Origin: an uncultured Oscillibacter sp.
GTDB taxonomy: Bacteria; Bacillota; Clostridia; Oscillospirales; Oscillospiraceae
DNA length: 64,000 nt
Assembly (NCBI GenBank): GCA_910576865.1
Contig: CAJTKE010000004.1
Location: forward strand, 104,737 to 168,736
Direction of reading: 5' to 3'
The stretch's first letter is position 1. Each line of letters opens with the position of its first letter. A program made the translations under genes and the position numbers. The notes below the pieces were generated by a model. The model saw nothing but the letters and a program-made list of their open reading frames with translations, did no database searches and had not been told where the DNA came from. Shown here piece by piece: positions 41,525-49,509 of this stretch.

Positions 41525-42330
41525 TCCAGCAGCCAGTCCACGTCCAGGTCCCAGGCGGCCAGGGCGATGTCCGGCTTGACCCGCTCCCCGTGGAAGTCGC
41601 TGCCGCCGGTGGGATGGAGGCGGTATTTCTCCGCCAGACGCAGGTAGAAGGCCGTCTGGGCCTCGCTGTGCCGGGGATAGAAGCACTCGATGCCCTCCAG
41701 GCCGTACCCGGCCAGCTCCCCCACCAGGGTGTCCAGGGCCCCGTCCTCCAGCCCCACCTGATAGGGGTGGGCCAGGGCCGCCCGCCCCCCGGCGGCGCGG
41801 ATGGCCTCCACGCAGGTCCGGGCGTCGGGCTTGGCCCGCTCGATGCGGGCGTAGTCCGCCGTGTCCAGATAGCGGTCGAAGGCCTCCCGGTTGCTCCGGA
41901 CATAGCCCCGGCGGACCATGGCCTGGGCGAAGTGGGGCCGGGCGATGATGTCCCCCCCGGCGATCTCCTCCACCTCCTCCAGGGTGACGGGGACGCCCTT
42001 TTCCCGGAGATAGTCCACGATGCGGAACTTCCGCTCGTCCCGCCCCCGCTTCATCCAGGCGCAGAGCTCCCCCAGCACCGGGGCGGCGGCGGAGAAGCCG
42101 TAGCCCAGGATGTGCAGGTTCCGGTACTCCCGGGCCCCCAGCTCCACGCCCCGGAGGACGGTGAGGCCCAGGGCCCTCCCGGCCTCCAGGGCCTCCTCCA
42201 GGCCCTCCAGGCTGTCGTGGTCCGTCAGGGCCAGGACCCGGATCCCCCGGCGCTTCGCCAGTTCCGCCAGCTCCGCCGGGGCGTACTGCCCGTCGGAGGC
42301 GGTGCTGTGGGTGTGCAGGTCCGAAATCAT
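41521..42330 (-). CDS. PHP domain phosphoesterase
   Basis: 269 residues. The start MISDLHTHSTASDGQYAP is the PHP metal motif (HxH), followed by LALTDHDSLEGL, GVELGA, the conserved ALAHPYQVG and a final GGSDFHGE. Such proteins are nucleoside 3',5'-bisphosphate or RNA 5'-phosphate phosphatases (YciV/RnaAM-like), but the substrate is uncertain. The ATG overlaps the HAD gene stop by four bases, so the two are coupled. A long upstream extension of this frame is a shadow of the HAD gene. Confidence 0.9.
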   Translation of the reverse strand: MISDLHTHSTASDGQYAPAELAELAKRRGIRVLALTDHDSLEGLEEALEAGRALGLTVLRGVELGAREYRNLHILGYGFSAAAPVLGELCAWMKRGRDERKFRIVDYLREKGVPVTLEEVEEIAGGDIIARPHFAQAMVRRGYVRSNREAFDRYLDTADYARIERAKPDARTCVEAIRAAGGRAALAHPYQVGLEDGALDTLVGELAGYGLEGIECFYPRHSEAQTAFYLRLAEKYRLHPTGGSDFHGERVKPDIALAAWDLDVDWLLD

Positions 42331-42962
42331 GAGCCCGCCCCCTCTCCGGCGGCGCAGGGGATCCCGGCGGTGTTCAGCTCCCGGCGGAGCCGGGAGAGGT
42401 CCCCGTCGAAGACCGTTCCCTCCATTCCGGCCTCCCAGGCCCCCTCCACGTTGAGGGGCAGGTCGTCGATGAAAAAGCACTCCCCGGCCCGGAGGCCGTA
42501 CTCCCGGAGCAGGGCGGCGTAAATCTCCGGCTGGGGCTTGAGGAGCTTCCAGTCGGCGGAGACGATTTTCCCGTCGAAGCACTCGCTTCCCGGAATGCGG
42601 TCAAAGTAGAGCGGCAGGTCCACCTTGGCGTTGGACAGCAGGTAGACGCCGTACCCCAGGCCCTTCAGCTCCCGGACCAGGGCCCCCATGCCCTCCACCG
42701 GCAAGAGGCAGCGCTTCCACCAGCCCATGGTCAGCTCCCGGGCGGCGGCGTGGAGGCGGGGGGGCAGGCGGCGGCACATGGCGTCCACGCCCTCCTCCGG
42801 GGAGACGGAGCCCCGGTCCAGCCGGACCCACTCCACAGAGCCGAAAACCTCCCGCAGAAGGAGAGGGCGGTCCTCCTCCGGGATGCCCTCCCGCTCCACG
42901 AAGAGGCCGGGGCACCAGCGGATCAGCACGTTGCCCATGTCAAATACGATGTTCCGAATCAT
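42327..42962 (-). CDS. HAD superfamily hydrolase (YihX/epoxide-hydrolase-like subtype)
   Basis: 211 residues: motif I NIVFDMGNVLIRW, an alpha-helical cap, motif II YLLSNAKVD, the catalytic Lys in KLLKPQPEIY, and motif III CFFIDDLPLNVEGA. Members of this branch (YihX-type) dephosphorylate sugar phosphates such as alpha-glucose-1-phosphate. Substrate unassigned. The ATG follows GGAGGGAACCGCC. Operon with the PHP gene. Confidence 0.88.
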   Translation of the reverse strand: MIRNIVFDMGNVLIRWCPGLFVEREGIPEEDRPLLLREVFGSVEWVRLDRGSVSPEEGVDAMCRRLPPRLHAAARELTMGWWKRCLLPVEGMGALVRELKGLGYGVYLLSNAKVDLPLYFDRIPGSECFDGKIVSADWKLLKPQPEIYAALLREYGLRAGECFFIDDLPLNVEGAWEAGMEGTVFDGDLSRLRRELNTAGIPCAAGEGAGS

Positions 42963-43101
42963 GGCGGTTCCCTCCAAAGCGATTCATTGGATTCGAGTCT
43001 TATTATATAGGAAAAGCCCGCCCTGCGCAAGCGCCGGCGCCTCCCCGCGAAAAAAGGAAAATTTTTCAAAAAAAAGACGGAAGAATGTGATAAAAGCAAC
43101 T

Positions 43102-43130
43102 TGCGTTTTCTTGAAAAATTTGGTATCATG
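43102..43130 (+). promoter_or_regulatory. sigma-A promoter of the DtxR-like gene
   Basis: TTGCGT (43102-43107), 17-base spacer, TATCAT (43125-43130). Confidence 0.78.
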
Positions 43131-43161
43131 GGTAAATTAAGCGGAGGGGAGGCGTTTCGAT

Positions 43162-43533
43162 TTGGTCATACATGAGTCGGCGGAGGACTATCTGGAGTCC
43201 ATCCTCATCATTCACGAGCAGTCCGGCCAGGTCCGGTCCATAGACGTGGTCAACAAACTGGGCTTTTCCAAGCCCAGCGTCAGCATCGCCATGAAGAAAC
43301 TGCGGGAGAGCGGATACATCAACATGGCCGGGGACGGAAACATCACCCTGACGGACAGCGGGCTGGAGATCGCCAGCCGCATCTACCGCCGCCACCGGAT
43401 CATCACCCGTCTCTTTGAGCGGATGGGCGTCTCCCCGGAGCAGGCCGCCATCGACGCCTGCAAGGTGGAGCACGATCTCAGCGAGGAGACCTTCGCCCGC
43501 ATCTGCGCCTACGTGGAGGATTCGCCCCGGTGA
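43162..43533 (+). CDS. DtxR/MntR family metal-dependent regulator
   Basis: 123 residues starting with TTG, placed by GGAGGGGAGG about ten bases upstream. The N-terminal winged helix (AEDYLESILIIHEQSGQVRSIDVVNKLGFSKPSVSIAMKKL) and the dimerisation/metal region (RRHRIITRLFERMG, ACKVEHDLSEET with Glu/His ligands) match MntR-type repressors, without the C-terminal SH3 domain. It should sense Mn or Fe. No metal transporter is adjacent. Confidence 0.92.
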   Translation: MVIHESAEDYLESILIIHEQSGQVRSIDVVNKLGFSKPSVSIAMKKLRESGYINMAGDGNITLTDSGLEIASRIYRRHRIITRLFERMGVSPEQAAIDACKVEHDLSEETFARICAYVEDSPR

Positions 43534-43620
43534 CCCCGGCTCCGGAGAGGGCCCCTGAACAGACTGGAAATTTCCGGCGTTTTACCCAAAAAGCGGCGGG
43601 GAAGTTCTCTGTTTGGGGGC

Positions 43621-43649
43621 TTGCGTTTTTGCGGGCTTTCCGGTAAAAT
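43621..43649 (+). promoter_or_regulatory. sigma-A promoter of ssnA-ygfK
   Basis: TTGCGT (43621-43626), 17-base spacer, TAAAAT (43644-43649). Confidence 0.8.
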
Positions 43650-43655
43650 CAAATA

Positions 43656-43806
43656 CGATAAAGCAAGGATAGATGGCTGCAACGGAGTGCCGCGCGCACG
43701 GGCCCGCACCTGTCTCTCCGTGCGGGCCGACAGGTGTTTCAAGTCCGAGTGGATTTGGGGCGCCTTTCTTTTTTGCCCGAAATTCAATTCAAGGAGGAGT
43801 TTTCTT
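43656..43806 (+). promoter_or_regulatory. structured 5' leader of ssnA with competing hairpins
   Basis: About 150 bases between the promoter and the ssnA ribosome binding site. GGCCCGCAC (43701-43709) can pair perfectly with GTGCGGGCC (43720-43728); alternatively CACCTGTC (43707-43714) pairs perfectly with GACAGGTG (43729-43736). The two stems share bases and cannot coexist, a switching arrangement. From memory, a candidate structured RNA ahead of ssnA genes has been described in Clostridia; I cannot confirm that this is a member. No clear terminator precedes the ribosome binding site, so any control would be translational. Confidence 0.55.
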
Positions 43807-45150
43807 ATGATCTTACTGGCAAACGGCAGGCTCATCACCCGGGACCCCGACGGCACCGGCTATCTGCCCGACGGCGGCGTGGTCACCGACGGCGGGAAAA
43901 TCGTGGAGGTCGGCGAGACCGCCGCCCTGAAGGCGAAATACCCCCAGGCGGAATTCGTGGACGCCAGGGGCGGGGTCATCATGCCCGGCCTCATCAACGC
44001 CCACACCCACATCTATTCCGCCCTGGCCCGGGGCCTCTCCATCAACGGCTACGCCCCCACAAATTTCTATGAGGTGCTGGACGGTCAGTGGTGGTACATC
44101 GACCGCCACCTGGACCTGGCCGCCACAAAGGCCAGCGCCCAGGCCCTGGTCATCGACTCCATCAAGCAGGGCGTCACCACCATCTTCGACCATCACGCCT
44201 CCTTCTGTGAGATCCCCGGGTCCCTGATGGAGATCGCCAGGGTCACGGAGTCCATGGGCCTCCGGGCCTGCCTCTGCTATGAGGTCAGCGACCGGGACGG
44301 GGAGGAGAAATCCCTCCAGTCCGTCCAGGAGAACAAGGACTTCATCGACTACTGCGAGGCGCACCCCTCCGATATGCTCAAGGCCATGTTCGGTGGGCAC
44401 GCCCTCTTCACCATCTCCGACAAGACCTTCGACCGGATGGTTTCCGCCAACGCCGGACGGGTGGGCTACCACATCCACGTCTCCGAGGGCATGAACGACG
44501 TCTACGACTCCCTCCAGAACTACGGCCGCCGCCCGGTCCAGCGGCTCCAGGACCACGGGATTCTGGGCCCCAAGACCATTCTGGGCCACTGCATCCACGT
44601 GAACACGGCGGAAATGGACATCATCAAAGAGACGGACACCATGTGCGTCAACAACCCGGAAAGCAACATGGGCAACGCCGTGGGCTGCTCCCCGGTGCTC
44701 CAGCTCTACAAGCGGGGCATCCTGGTGGGCCTGGGCACCGACGCCTACACCAACGACATGCTGGAGAGCATCAAGGTGGCCCTGACCATCCAGCGGCACA
44801 ACGCCTGTCTCCCCGGCGTGGGCTGGTGCGAGGTGACGGACATGCTCTTCAAGAACAACGCCAAAATGGCGGCGCGGGCGGGCTTCCCCGAGATGGGCGT
44901 CCTGAAGGCCGGAGCGGCGGCGGACGTGATTGTCATGGACTACAAGCCCTTCACCCCCTTCTCCGACGTGAACATCGACGGGCACATGCTCTTTGGCATG
45001 ACGGGCCGCCAGTGCCAGACCACCATGGTGAACGGCAAAATCCTGATGAAGGACCGCCAGCTGACGGAAATCGACGAGGAGGCCGTCAACGCGGAAATCC
45101 TCCAGGTCTCCAAGAAGCTCTGGGGAACACTGAACCACTGCGAATATTGA
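43807..45150 (+). CDS. ssnA: SsnA-type amidohydrolase (purine catabolism)
   Basis: 447 residues, family length. Metal-dependent amidohydrolase with GLINAHTHIYSAL (His66, His68), GYHIHVSEG, LGHCIHV, and the Asp in GLGTDAYTNDM. It most resembles SsnA, found beside YgfK and xanthine dehydrogenases in bacterial purine and urate breakdown; guanine/aminopurine deamination is the usual proposal. Within these clusters it works with ygfK, ygeX/Y/W and xdh genes; only ygfK is here. The ATG at 43807 follows AAGGAGGAGTTTTCTT; a longer frame to 43621 overlaps the promoter. Confidence 0.9.
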   Translation: MILLANGRLITRDPDGTGYLPDGGVVTDGGKIVEVGETAALKAKYPQAEFVDARGGVIMPGLINAHTHIYSALARGLSINGYAPTNFYEVLDGQWWYIDRHLDLAATKASAQALVIDSIKQGVTTIFDHHASFCEIPGSLMEIARVTESMGLRACLCYEVSDRDGEEKSLQSVQENKDFIDYCEAHPSDMLKAMFGGHALFTISDKTFDRMVSANAGRVGYHIHVSEGMNDVYDSLQNYGRRPVQRLQDHGILGPKTILGHCIHVNTAEMDIIKETDTMCVNNPESNMGNAVGCSPVLQLYKRGILVGLGTDAYTNDMLESIKVALTIQRHNACLPGVGWCEVTDMLFKNNAKMAARAGFPEMGVLKAGAAADVIVMDYKPFTPFSDVNIDGHMLFGMTGRQCQTTMVNGKILMKDRQLTEIDEEAVNAEILQVSKKLWGTLNHCEY

Positions 45151-45188
45151 CGAGTATTGATTTAACATATATTAGGAGGAACAAAGCC

Positions 45189-48137
45189 ATGTCCGAACTC
45201 ATGACCCCCATCCCGTTCCGGGAACTGATGACCTGGGTGACCGCCGAGTATCAGAAGGAGGGCACCGTCTTCGGCGTCCACAAGCCCTACAGGGCGGGCG
45301 TCAAGACCCTGCCCATCTTCGGGGAGAAGATCGAAACCCCCTTCGGCCCCGCCGCCGGACCCAACACCCAGCTGGCCCAGAACATCATCGCCAGCTACTT
45401 CGCCGGGGCCCGGTTCTTCGAGCTGAAAACCGTCCAGAAGATGGACGGCGCGGAACTCTCCGCCTGCGTCAACCGGCCCTGCATCCTGGCGGAGGACGAG
45501 TGTTACAACTGCGAGTGGTCCACGGAGCTGTACGTCCAGCAGGCCTTTGAGGAGTACGTGAAGGCTTGGTGCGCCTGCAAGATCATGGCCAGGGTCTACG
45601 GCCTGGGCGATCCCGACGCCTTTGTCTTCAACATGTCCGTGGGCTACGACCTGGCGGGCATCCAGGGCGAGAAGGTGGACGGCTTCCTAAACGGCATGGC
45701 GGACGCCTCCAAGACTCCCATTTTCCAGGAGTGCATCCGGGTCCTCAAGGAGTTCTTCCCCGCCGAAAGCGCCTTCATCGACTCCATCACGCCCCATGTC
45801 TCCGGCAGCGTCACCCTCTCCACCCTCCACGGCTGCCCGCCGGACGAGATTGAGCGGATTGCCAGCTACCTGATTGAAAAGAAACGCCTCCACACCTTCG
45901 TCAAGTGCAACCCCACCATCCTGGGCTATGAGACCGCCCGGTCCATTCTGGACGGCATGGGCTACGACTACATCGCCTTCGACGATCACCACTTTAAAGA
46001 GGACCTCCAGTACGCGGACGCGGTGCCCATGTTCCGCCGCCTCCAGGCCCTGGCGGACAAGACCGGCGTGGAGTTTGGCCTCAAGCTCTCCAACACCTTC
46101 CCCGTGGACGTGAAGGGCGGAGAGCTGCCCAGCGAGGAAATGTACATGGCGGGCAAGTCCCTCTTCCCCCTGACCACCACCATGGCGGCCCGGATTTCCA
46201 GGGAGTTCGGCGGGCGGATGCGGATCAGCTACGCCGGAGGCGCGGACGCGCTGAACATCGACAAGCTCTTTGCCCTGGGCATCTGGCCCATCACCATGGC
46301 CACCACGGAGCTCAAGCCCGGCGGCTACCAGCGCTTCGTCCAGATCGGCGACAAGCTGGACGCCTTGGAGTTCCAGCCCTTCACGGTTGTGGACGTGGCG
46401 GGCATCGAGGCCCTGGCTCTGGCGGCCCGGTCCGACAAGTACCACGTCAAGGCCGTGAAGCCTCTGCCCAAGCGCAAGCTCAGCGAGAAGGTGCCCCTGC
46501 TGGACTGCTTCACCGCCCCCTGCAAGAGCGGCTGCCCCATCGGCCAGGACATTCCCGAGTACATTGAGCTGTGCCGGAAGGGTGAGTACGCCTCCGCCCT
46601 GCGGCTCATCTGCGAGAAGAACCCCCTGCCCTTCATCACGGGCACCATCTGCGCCCACCGCTGCCAGACCAAGTGCACCCGGACCTATTACGATGATTCC
46701 GTCCAGATCCGGGCCACCAAGCTGGTGGCCGCGGAGCGGGGTTATGACGAATATCTGTCCAAGGTGAAGGCCCCCGCCCCCGCCAACAGCGGCAAGAAGG
46801 TGGCCGTCATCGGCGGCGGCCCCACCGGCATGGCGGCGGCCTACTTCCTGGGACGGGCGGGCATCCCCGTCACCGTCTTTGAAAAGGCCGAAAGCTTAGG
46901 CGGCATCGTCCGGCAGGTGATCCCCGGCTTCCGCATTTCCGACGAGGCCATCGACAAGGACGCGGCTCTGGTCGCCAAGATGGGCGCGGAGATCAGGCTG
47001 AACACCCCCGCCCCCTCCGTCGCTGAGCTGAAGGCTGAAGGGTACACCCACATCTTCTTCGCCGTGGGCGCCTGGAAGGCCGGGCGGCTGGACATCCCCG
47101 GCAACGTGGTGCCCGTCATCGGCTGGCTGAAGGACCTGAAGGCCGGGAAGGAGGTTTCCCTGGGCCATGTGGCCGTCATCGGCGGCGGCAACACCGCCAT
47201 GGACGCCGCCCGGGTGGCCCTCCGGAGTGGGGCGAAGTCCTCCACCCTGGTGTACCGCCGGACGAAGAAATACATGCCCGCCGACGCCGAGGAGCTGGAG
47301 CTGGCGATTGCCGACGGCGTGAACTTCCTGGAGCTGGTGGCCCCGGTGGAGCAGAAGGACGGGAAGCTCCGCTGCGAGAAGATGAAGCTGGGCGAGCCCG
47401 ACGAGAAGGGCCGCCGGAAGCCGGAGCCCACCGGGGAGTTCGTGGAAATCGACTGCGACACGGTGATCTCCGCCGTGGGCGAGAAGGTGGAGAGCGAGCT
47501 CTTCACCGCCAACGGCGTGGAGGTGGACGCCAAGGGCCTGCCGGATTTCATGACCAACGTGGAGGGCGTCTACGCCGGCGGCGACGCCATGCGGGGCCCC
47601 GCCACGGTGGTGGAGGGCATCGCCGACGCCCAGTGGTTCGCCAACGCTGTGATCGGGGAAGCCTACCAGTTTGAAATCCCCGCCAAGGCCGTGGCCTCCC
47701 GGGCGGACGCCATTGCCAAAAAGGGCATTCTCTGCGAGTCCGCCAAGTGCGAGGGCGGCCGCTGCCTGACCTGCAACGTGGTGTGCCAGGTCTGCGCCGA
47801 CGTGTGCCCCAACCGGGCCAACGTGGTCATCGAGCTGCCCGACGGGCGGCACGAGATTCTCCACGTGGACCGGATGTGCAACGAGTGCGGCAACTGCGCC
47901 ATCTTCTGCCCCTATGACTCCGCCCCCTACCGGGACAAGTTCACCCTGTTCAAGACCCGGGAGGGCTTCGACGAGAGCGTGCACAACCAGGGCTTCCTGC
48001 CCCTGGGGGGGAGCAGGGTTCTGGTCCGGCTGGACGGGAAGGTCTTCGAGGCGGATTTGAACGACAAGAACGACCTGCCCGCGGACATCGAGGTGTTCAT
48101 CCTCACGGTGCTGAACAAGTACACTTACCTGCTGTAA
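45189..48137 (+). CDS. ygfK: YgfK-type iron-sulfur flavoenzyme
   Basis: 982 residues, close to YgfK (about 1030). Residues 1-430 are a dihydropyrimidine-dehydrogenase-like TIM barrel (TPFGPAAGPNTQ, SGSVTLSTLHGCPPDEI, GGMSYAG-like segments). Residues 430-530 are a Fe-S alpha-helical domain (CTAPCKSGCPIGQDIPEYI). Then come two FAD/NADPH folds (VAVIGGGPTGMAAAYFLGRA at ~538; VAVIGGGNTAMDAA at ~660) and C-terminal ferredoxin-like clusters (CNVVCQVCADVCPNRA, CNECGNCAIFCPYD). It is a reductase of the GltD/PreT family thought to act in anaerobic purine or selenium metabolism. It starts 38 bases after ssnA behind TAGGAGGAAC. A frame extending back to 44643 is a shadow of ssnA. Confidence 0.93.
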   Translation: MSELMTPIPFRELMTWVTAEYQKEGTVFGVHKPYRAGVKTLPIFGEKIETPFGPAAGPNTQLAQNIIASYFAGARFFELKTVQKMDGAELSACVNRPCILAEDECYNCEWSTELYVQQAFEEYVKAWCACKIMARVYGLGDPDAFVFNMSVGYDLAGIQGEKVDGFLNGMADASKTPIFQECIRVLKEFFPAESAFIDSITPHVSGSVTLSTLHGCPPDEIERIASYLIEKKRLHTFVKCNPTILGYETARSILDGMGYDYIAFDDHHFKEDLQYADAVPMFRRLQALADKTGVEFGLKLSNTFPVDVKGGELPSEEMYMAGKSLFPLTTTMAARISREFGGRMRISYAGGADALNIDKLFALGIWPITMATTELKPGGYQRFVQIGDKLDALEFQPFTVVDVAGIEALALAARSDKYHVKAVKPLPKRKLSEKVPLLDCFTAPCKSGCPIGQDIPEYIELCRKGEYASALRLICEKNPLPFITGTICAHRCQTKCTRTYYDDSVQIRATKLVAAERGYDEYLSKVKAPAPANSGKKVAVIGGGPTGMAAAYFLGRAGIPVTVFEKAESLGGIVRQVIPGFRISDEAIDKDAALVAKMGAEIRLNTPAPSVAELKAEGYTHIFFAVGAWKAGRLDIPGNVVPVIGWLKDLKAGKEVSLGHVAVIGGGNTAMDAARVALRSGAKSSTLVYRRTKKYMPADAEELELAIADGVNFLELVAPVEQKDGKLRCEKMKLGEPDEKGRRKPEPTGEFVEIDCDTVISAVGEKVESELFTANGVEVDAKGLPDFMTNVEGVYAGGDAMRGPATVVEGIADAQWFANAVIGEAYQFEIPAKAVASRADAIAKKGILCESAKCEGGRCLTCNVVCQVCADVCPNRANVVIELPDGRHEILHVDRMCNECGNCAIFCPYDSAPYRDKFTLFKTREGFDESVHNQGFLPLGGSRVLVRLDGKVFEADLNDKNDLPADIEVFILTVLNKYTYLL

Positions 48138-48150
48138 GCGAACGAAACAA

Positions 48151-48177
48151 CGGAGGCCGGGCGCAGCCCGGCCTCCG
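48151..48177 (+). terminator. intrinsic terminator of ssnA-ygfK
   Basis: CGGAGGCCGGGC / GCCCGGCCTCCG stem with a four-base loop, 14 bases after the ygfK stop. The T-tail is weak. Confidence 0.65.
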
Positions 48178-48203
48178 CCTTGAGAAAACTGCTCTGCGCA
48201 CTC

Positions 48204-48231
48204 TTGACAAAAGGGCGGGCTTGGGTATAAT
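48204..48231 (+). promoter_or_regulatory. consensus sigma-A promoter of the plus-strand small RNA
   Basis: Perfect TTGACA (48204-48209) and TATAAT (48226-48231) with a 16-base spacer. It points into a ~100-base stretch that ends in a terminator and contains no gene with a ribosome binding site. Confidence 0.85.
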
Positions 48232-48237
48232 AAAGAT

Positions 48238-48335
48238 GGAAGGGCGCTGTTGTATGGCGGTTAGCCCGGAGTATTGCCAACTTGAATCAAGCTAGCCGTT
48301 CGGGTACCGGCCGGACGGCTAGCACGCTTTTGGGG
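48238..48335 (+). ncRNA. putative antisense/antitoxin RNA of a type I toxin locus
   Basis: Expected transcript of ~98 bases from the consensus promoter to the hairpin GCTAGCCG..CGGCTAGC followed by ACGCTTTT. Its 3' half is the exact complement of the 3' end of the facing toxin mRNA. Its first ~30 bases (GGAAGGGCGCTGTTGTAT, GGCGGTTAGC) nearly repeat the first part of the toxin mRNA, so the locus is an inverted duplication of one leader. Its CGGTTAGC can pair with GCTAGCCG in the terminator stem. A 19-codon frame from its first ATG has no ribosome binding site. Call rests on sequence layout only. Confidence 0.6.
48291..48323. terminator. shared bidirectional terminator of the toxin mRNA and small RNA
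   Basis: 13-bp stem GCTAGCCGTTCGG / CCGGACGGCTAGC with one G-U, overlapping the toxin stop codon (48319-48321). It has T4 on the plus side and a weaker T-containing tail on the minus side. Confidence 0.7.
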
Positions 48336-48414
48336 ACAAGTACGCCAGCAGCAGCAAAGCCGCCACCAGCGATACCGCAAAACGCAGAATGCGCATTCTG
48401 CGTCCATTTCCCAT
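48319..48414 (-). CDS. putative type I toxin, 31-residue membrane peptide
   Basis: Too short for routine gene calling, but strongly supported. GAAGGGAGGTGAGGCTG ends six to seven bases before the ATG. The peptide starts basic (MGNGRRMRILR), then one membrane helix (FAVSLVAALLLLAYL) and the end SPKAC. A consensus promoter lies ~100 bases upstream. The leader has a 5' hairpin (CCCCCGTATGGGGG) and CATTTCCC (complement of 48445-48452), which pairs exactly with GGGAAATG at the start codon, so translation is likely blocked until the RNA refolds. A facing small RNA shares the terminator. All this matches par/Fst- or Hol-Tox-like type I toxins, but I do not know this peptide family. Confidence 0.65.
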   Translation of the reverse strand: MGNGRRMRILRFAVSLVAALLLLAYLSPKAC

Positions 48415-48508
48415 CAGCCTCACCTCCCTTCGATTGGAATCTCAGGGAAATGAGCTAACCGCCTGTATACAACAGCGTTCCTTCCAGCCCCCATACGGGG
48501 GTATTTTC

Positions 48509-48537
48509 ATTTTACAGGTCCTGTCGGTTTTTGTCAA
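48509..48537 (-). promoter_or_regulatory. sigma-A promoter of the toxin mRNA
   Basis: Minus strand TTGACA (48532-48537), 17-base spacer, TAAAAT (48509-48514); predicted start near 48502, directly before the CCCCCGTATGGGGG hairpin. Confidence 0.82.
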
Positions 48538-48651
48538 TTCTCGGGTTCCCTCAACTTGGGTGACTTTTGGAAATATGACTGGAATTTACAGCCCGTCCGT
48601 GCTATACTGTATCTCACGTGAGAAAATCCCCATGTCAGGAGCGTGAATTCT

Positions 48652-49488
48652 TTGACCCTTCTCTCTTCCGTCCTCCTGGGCGTCATCCAGGGGGTGACCG
48701 AGTTCCTGCCGGTGTCCAGCTCCGGCCATCTGGCCATTGCGGAGCACCTGCTGAACGTTTCCGGCGCGTCGTCGGTGCCGCCTTTTTTTGACGTGCTGCT
48801 CCACCTGGGCACCCTGTTCGCCGTATTCGCCGCTTATTGGGAGGACATCCGGGACATGATTCTGGAGTTCTTCTATGGCGTGGGCGATTTGGTTCACAGG
48901 ACCACCCCCAGCCGCGTCCCCCCCGCCCGGCGGATGATTCTGCTGATCATCGCGGGCACCCTGCCCCTTTTCGCCGTGCTGCCTATCAAGGACACCATCG
49001 AGTCCCTGGGGGACAACATGTACTTCGTGGCCTTCGCGCTGCTGGCCACCGGCTGCCTGCTCTTTGCCAGCGACCGCGTGCGCCGGGGGCGGAAGACGGA
49101 GAAATCCGCGACAATGCTGGACGCCCTGCTGGTGGGCGTGGGGCAGGCCGTGGCCACCTGCCCGGGGATTTCCCGGTCCGGCACCACCATCACCGCCGGG
49201 TGCTTCGTGGGCTTTGACCGGAAGTTCGCCGTGCGGTACTCCTTCCTCATGTCCATCCCCGCCATTCTGGGGGCCAATATCCTGAGCCTCAAGGACGCCC
49301 TGGAGGCCGGCATCCTCTGGGAAGAAGTGCCCATTTACCTCGTGGGCGTGGCGGTCTCCGCCGTGGTGGGCTACCTCTGCATCCGGCTCATCAAGCTGGT
49401 GGCGGACAAGGGGAGGTTCGGCTTCTTCGCCTGGTACTGCTGGTTGGCGGGCATTGTCACCCTGGCCTTGATCTTCACGCAAACGTAA
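48652..49488 (+). CDS. uppP: undecaprenyl-diphosphatase (BacA/UppP family)
   Basis: About 278 residues with eight predicted helices. Signature motifs: GVIQGVTEFLPVSSSGHLAI and ATCPGISRSGTTITAG. It dephosphorylates undecaprenyl pyrophosphate on the outer face of the membrane, recycling the lipid carrier for peptidoglycan; high dosage gives bacitracin resistance. I place the start at TTG 48652, ten bases after AGGAG; the GTG at 48643 is only one base from it. An extended -10 (TGCTATACT, 48601-48608) is upstream. ftsK follows 21 bases downstream. Confidence 0.95.
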   Translation: MTLLSSVLLGVIQGVTEFLPVSSSGHLAIAEHLLNVSGASSVPPFFDVLLHLGTLFAVFAAYWEDIRDMILEFFYGVGDLVHRTTPSRVPPARRMILLIIAGTLPLFAVLPIKDTIESLGDNMYFVAFALLATGCLLFASDRVRRGRKTEKSATMLDALLVGVGQAVATCPGISRSGTTITAGCFVGFDRKFAVRYSFLMSIPAILGANILSLKDALEAGILWEEVPIYLVGVAVSAVVGYLCIRLIKLVADKGRFGFFAWYCWLAGIVTLALIFTQT

Positions 49489-49509
49489 CCCGAAACGGAG
49501 GTACATACC

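Noticed and set aside
43701..43736. H-type pseudoknot in the ssnA leader
   Set aside because: The loop CUGUC could pair with GACAG, but there are no bases left to cross the 9-bp first stem, so it is sterically unlikely; two alternative hairpins are a better reading.
44643..45188. Upstream extension of the ygfK frame
   Set aside because: It is a +2 shadow of ssnA; the real start at 45189 has an AGGAGG site and matches the beginning of YgfK.
43807..48137. Selenocysteine genes in the ssnA-ygfK unit
   Set aside because: Although the pair is linked to selenium in some species, neither frame has an internal TGA and no SECIS-like hairpin is needed.
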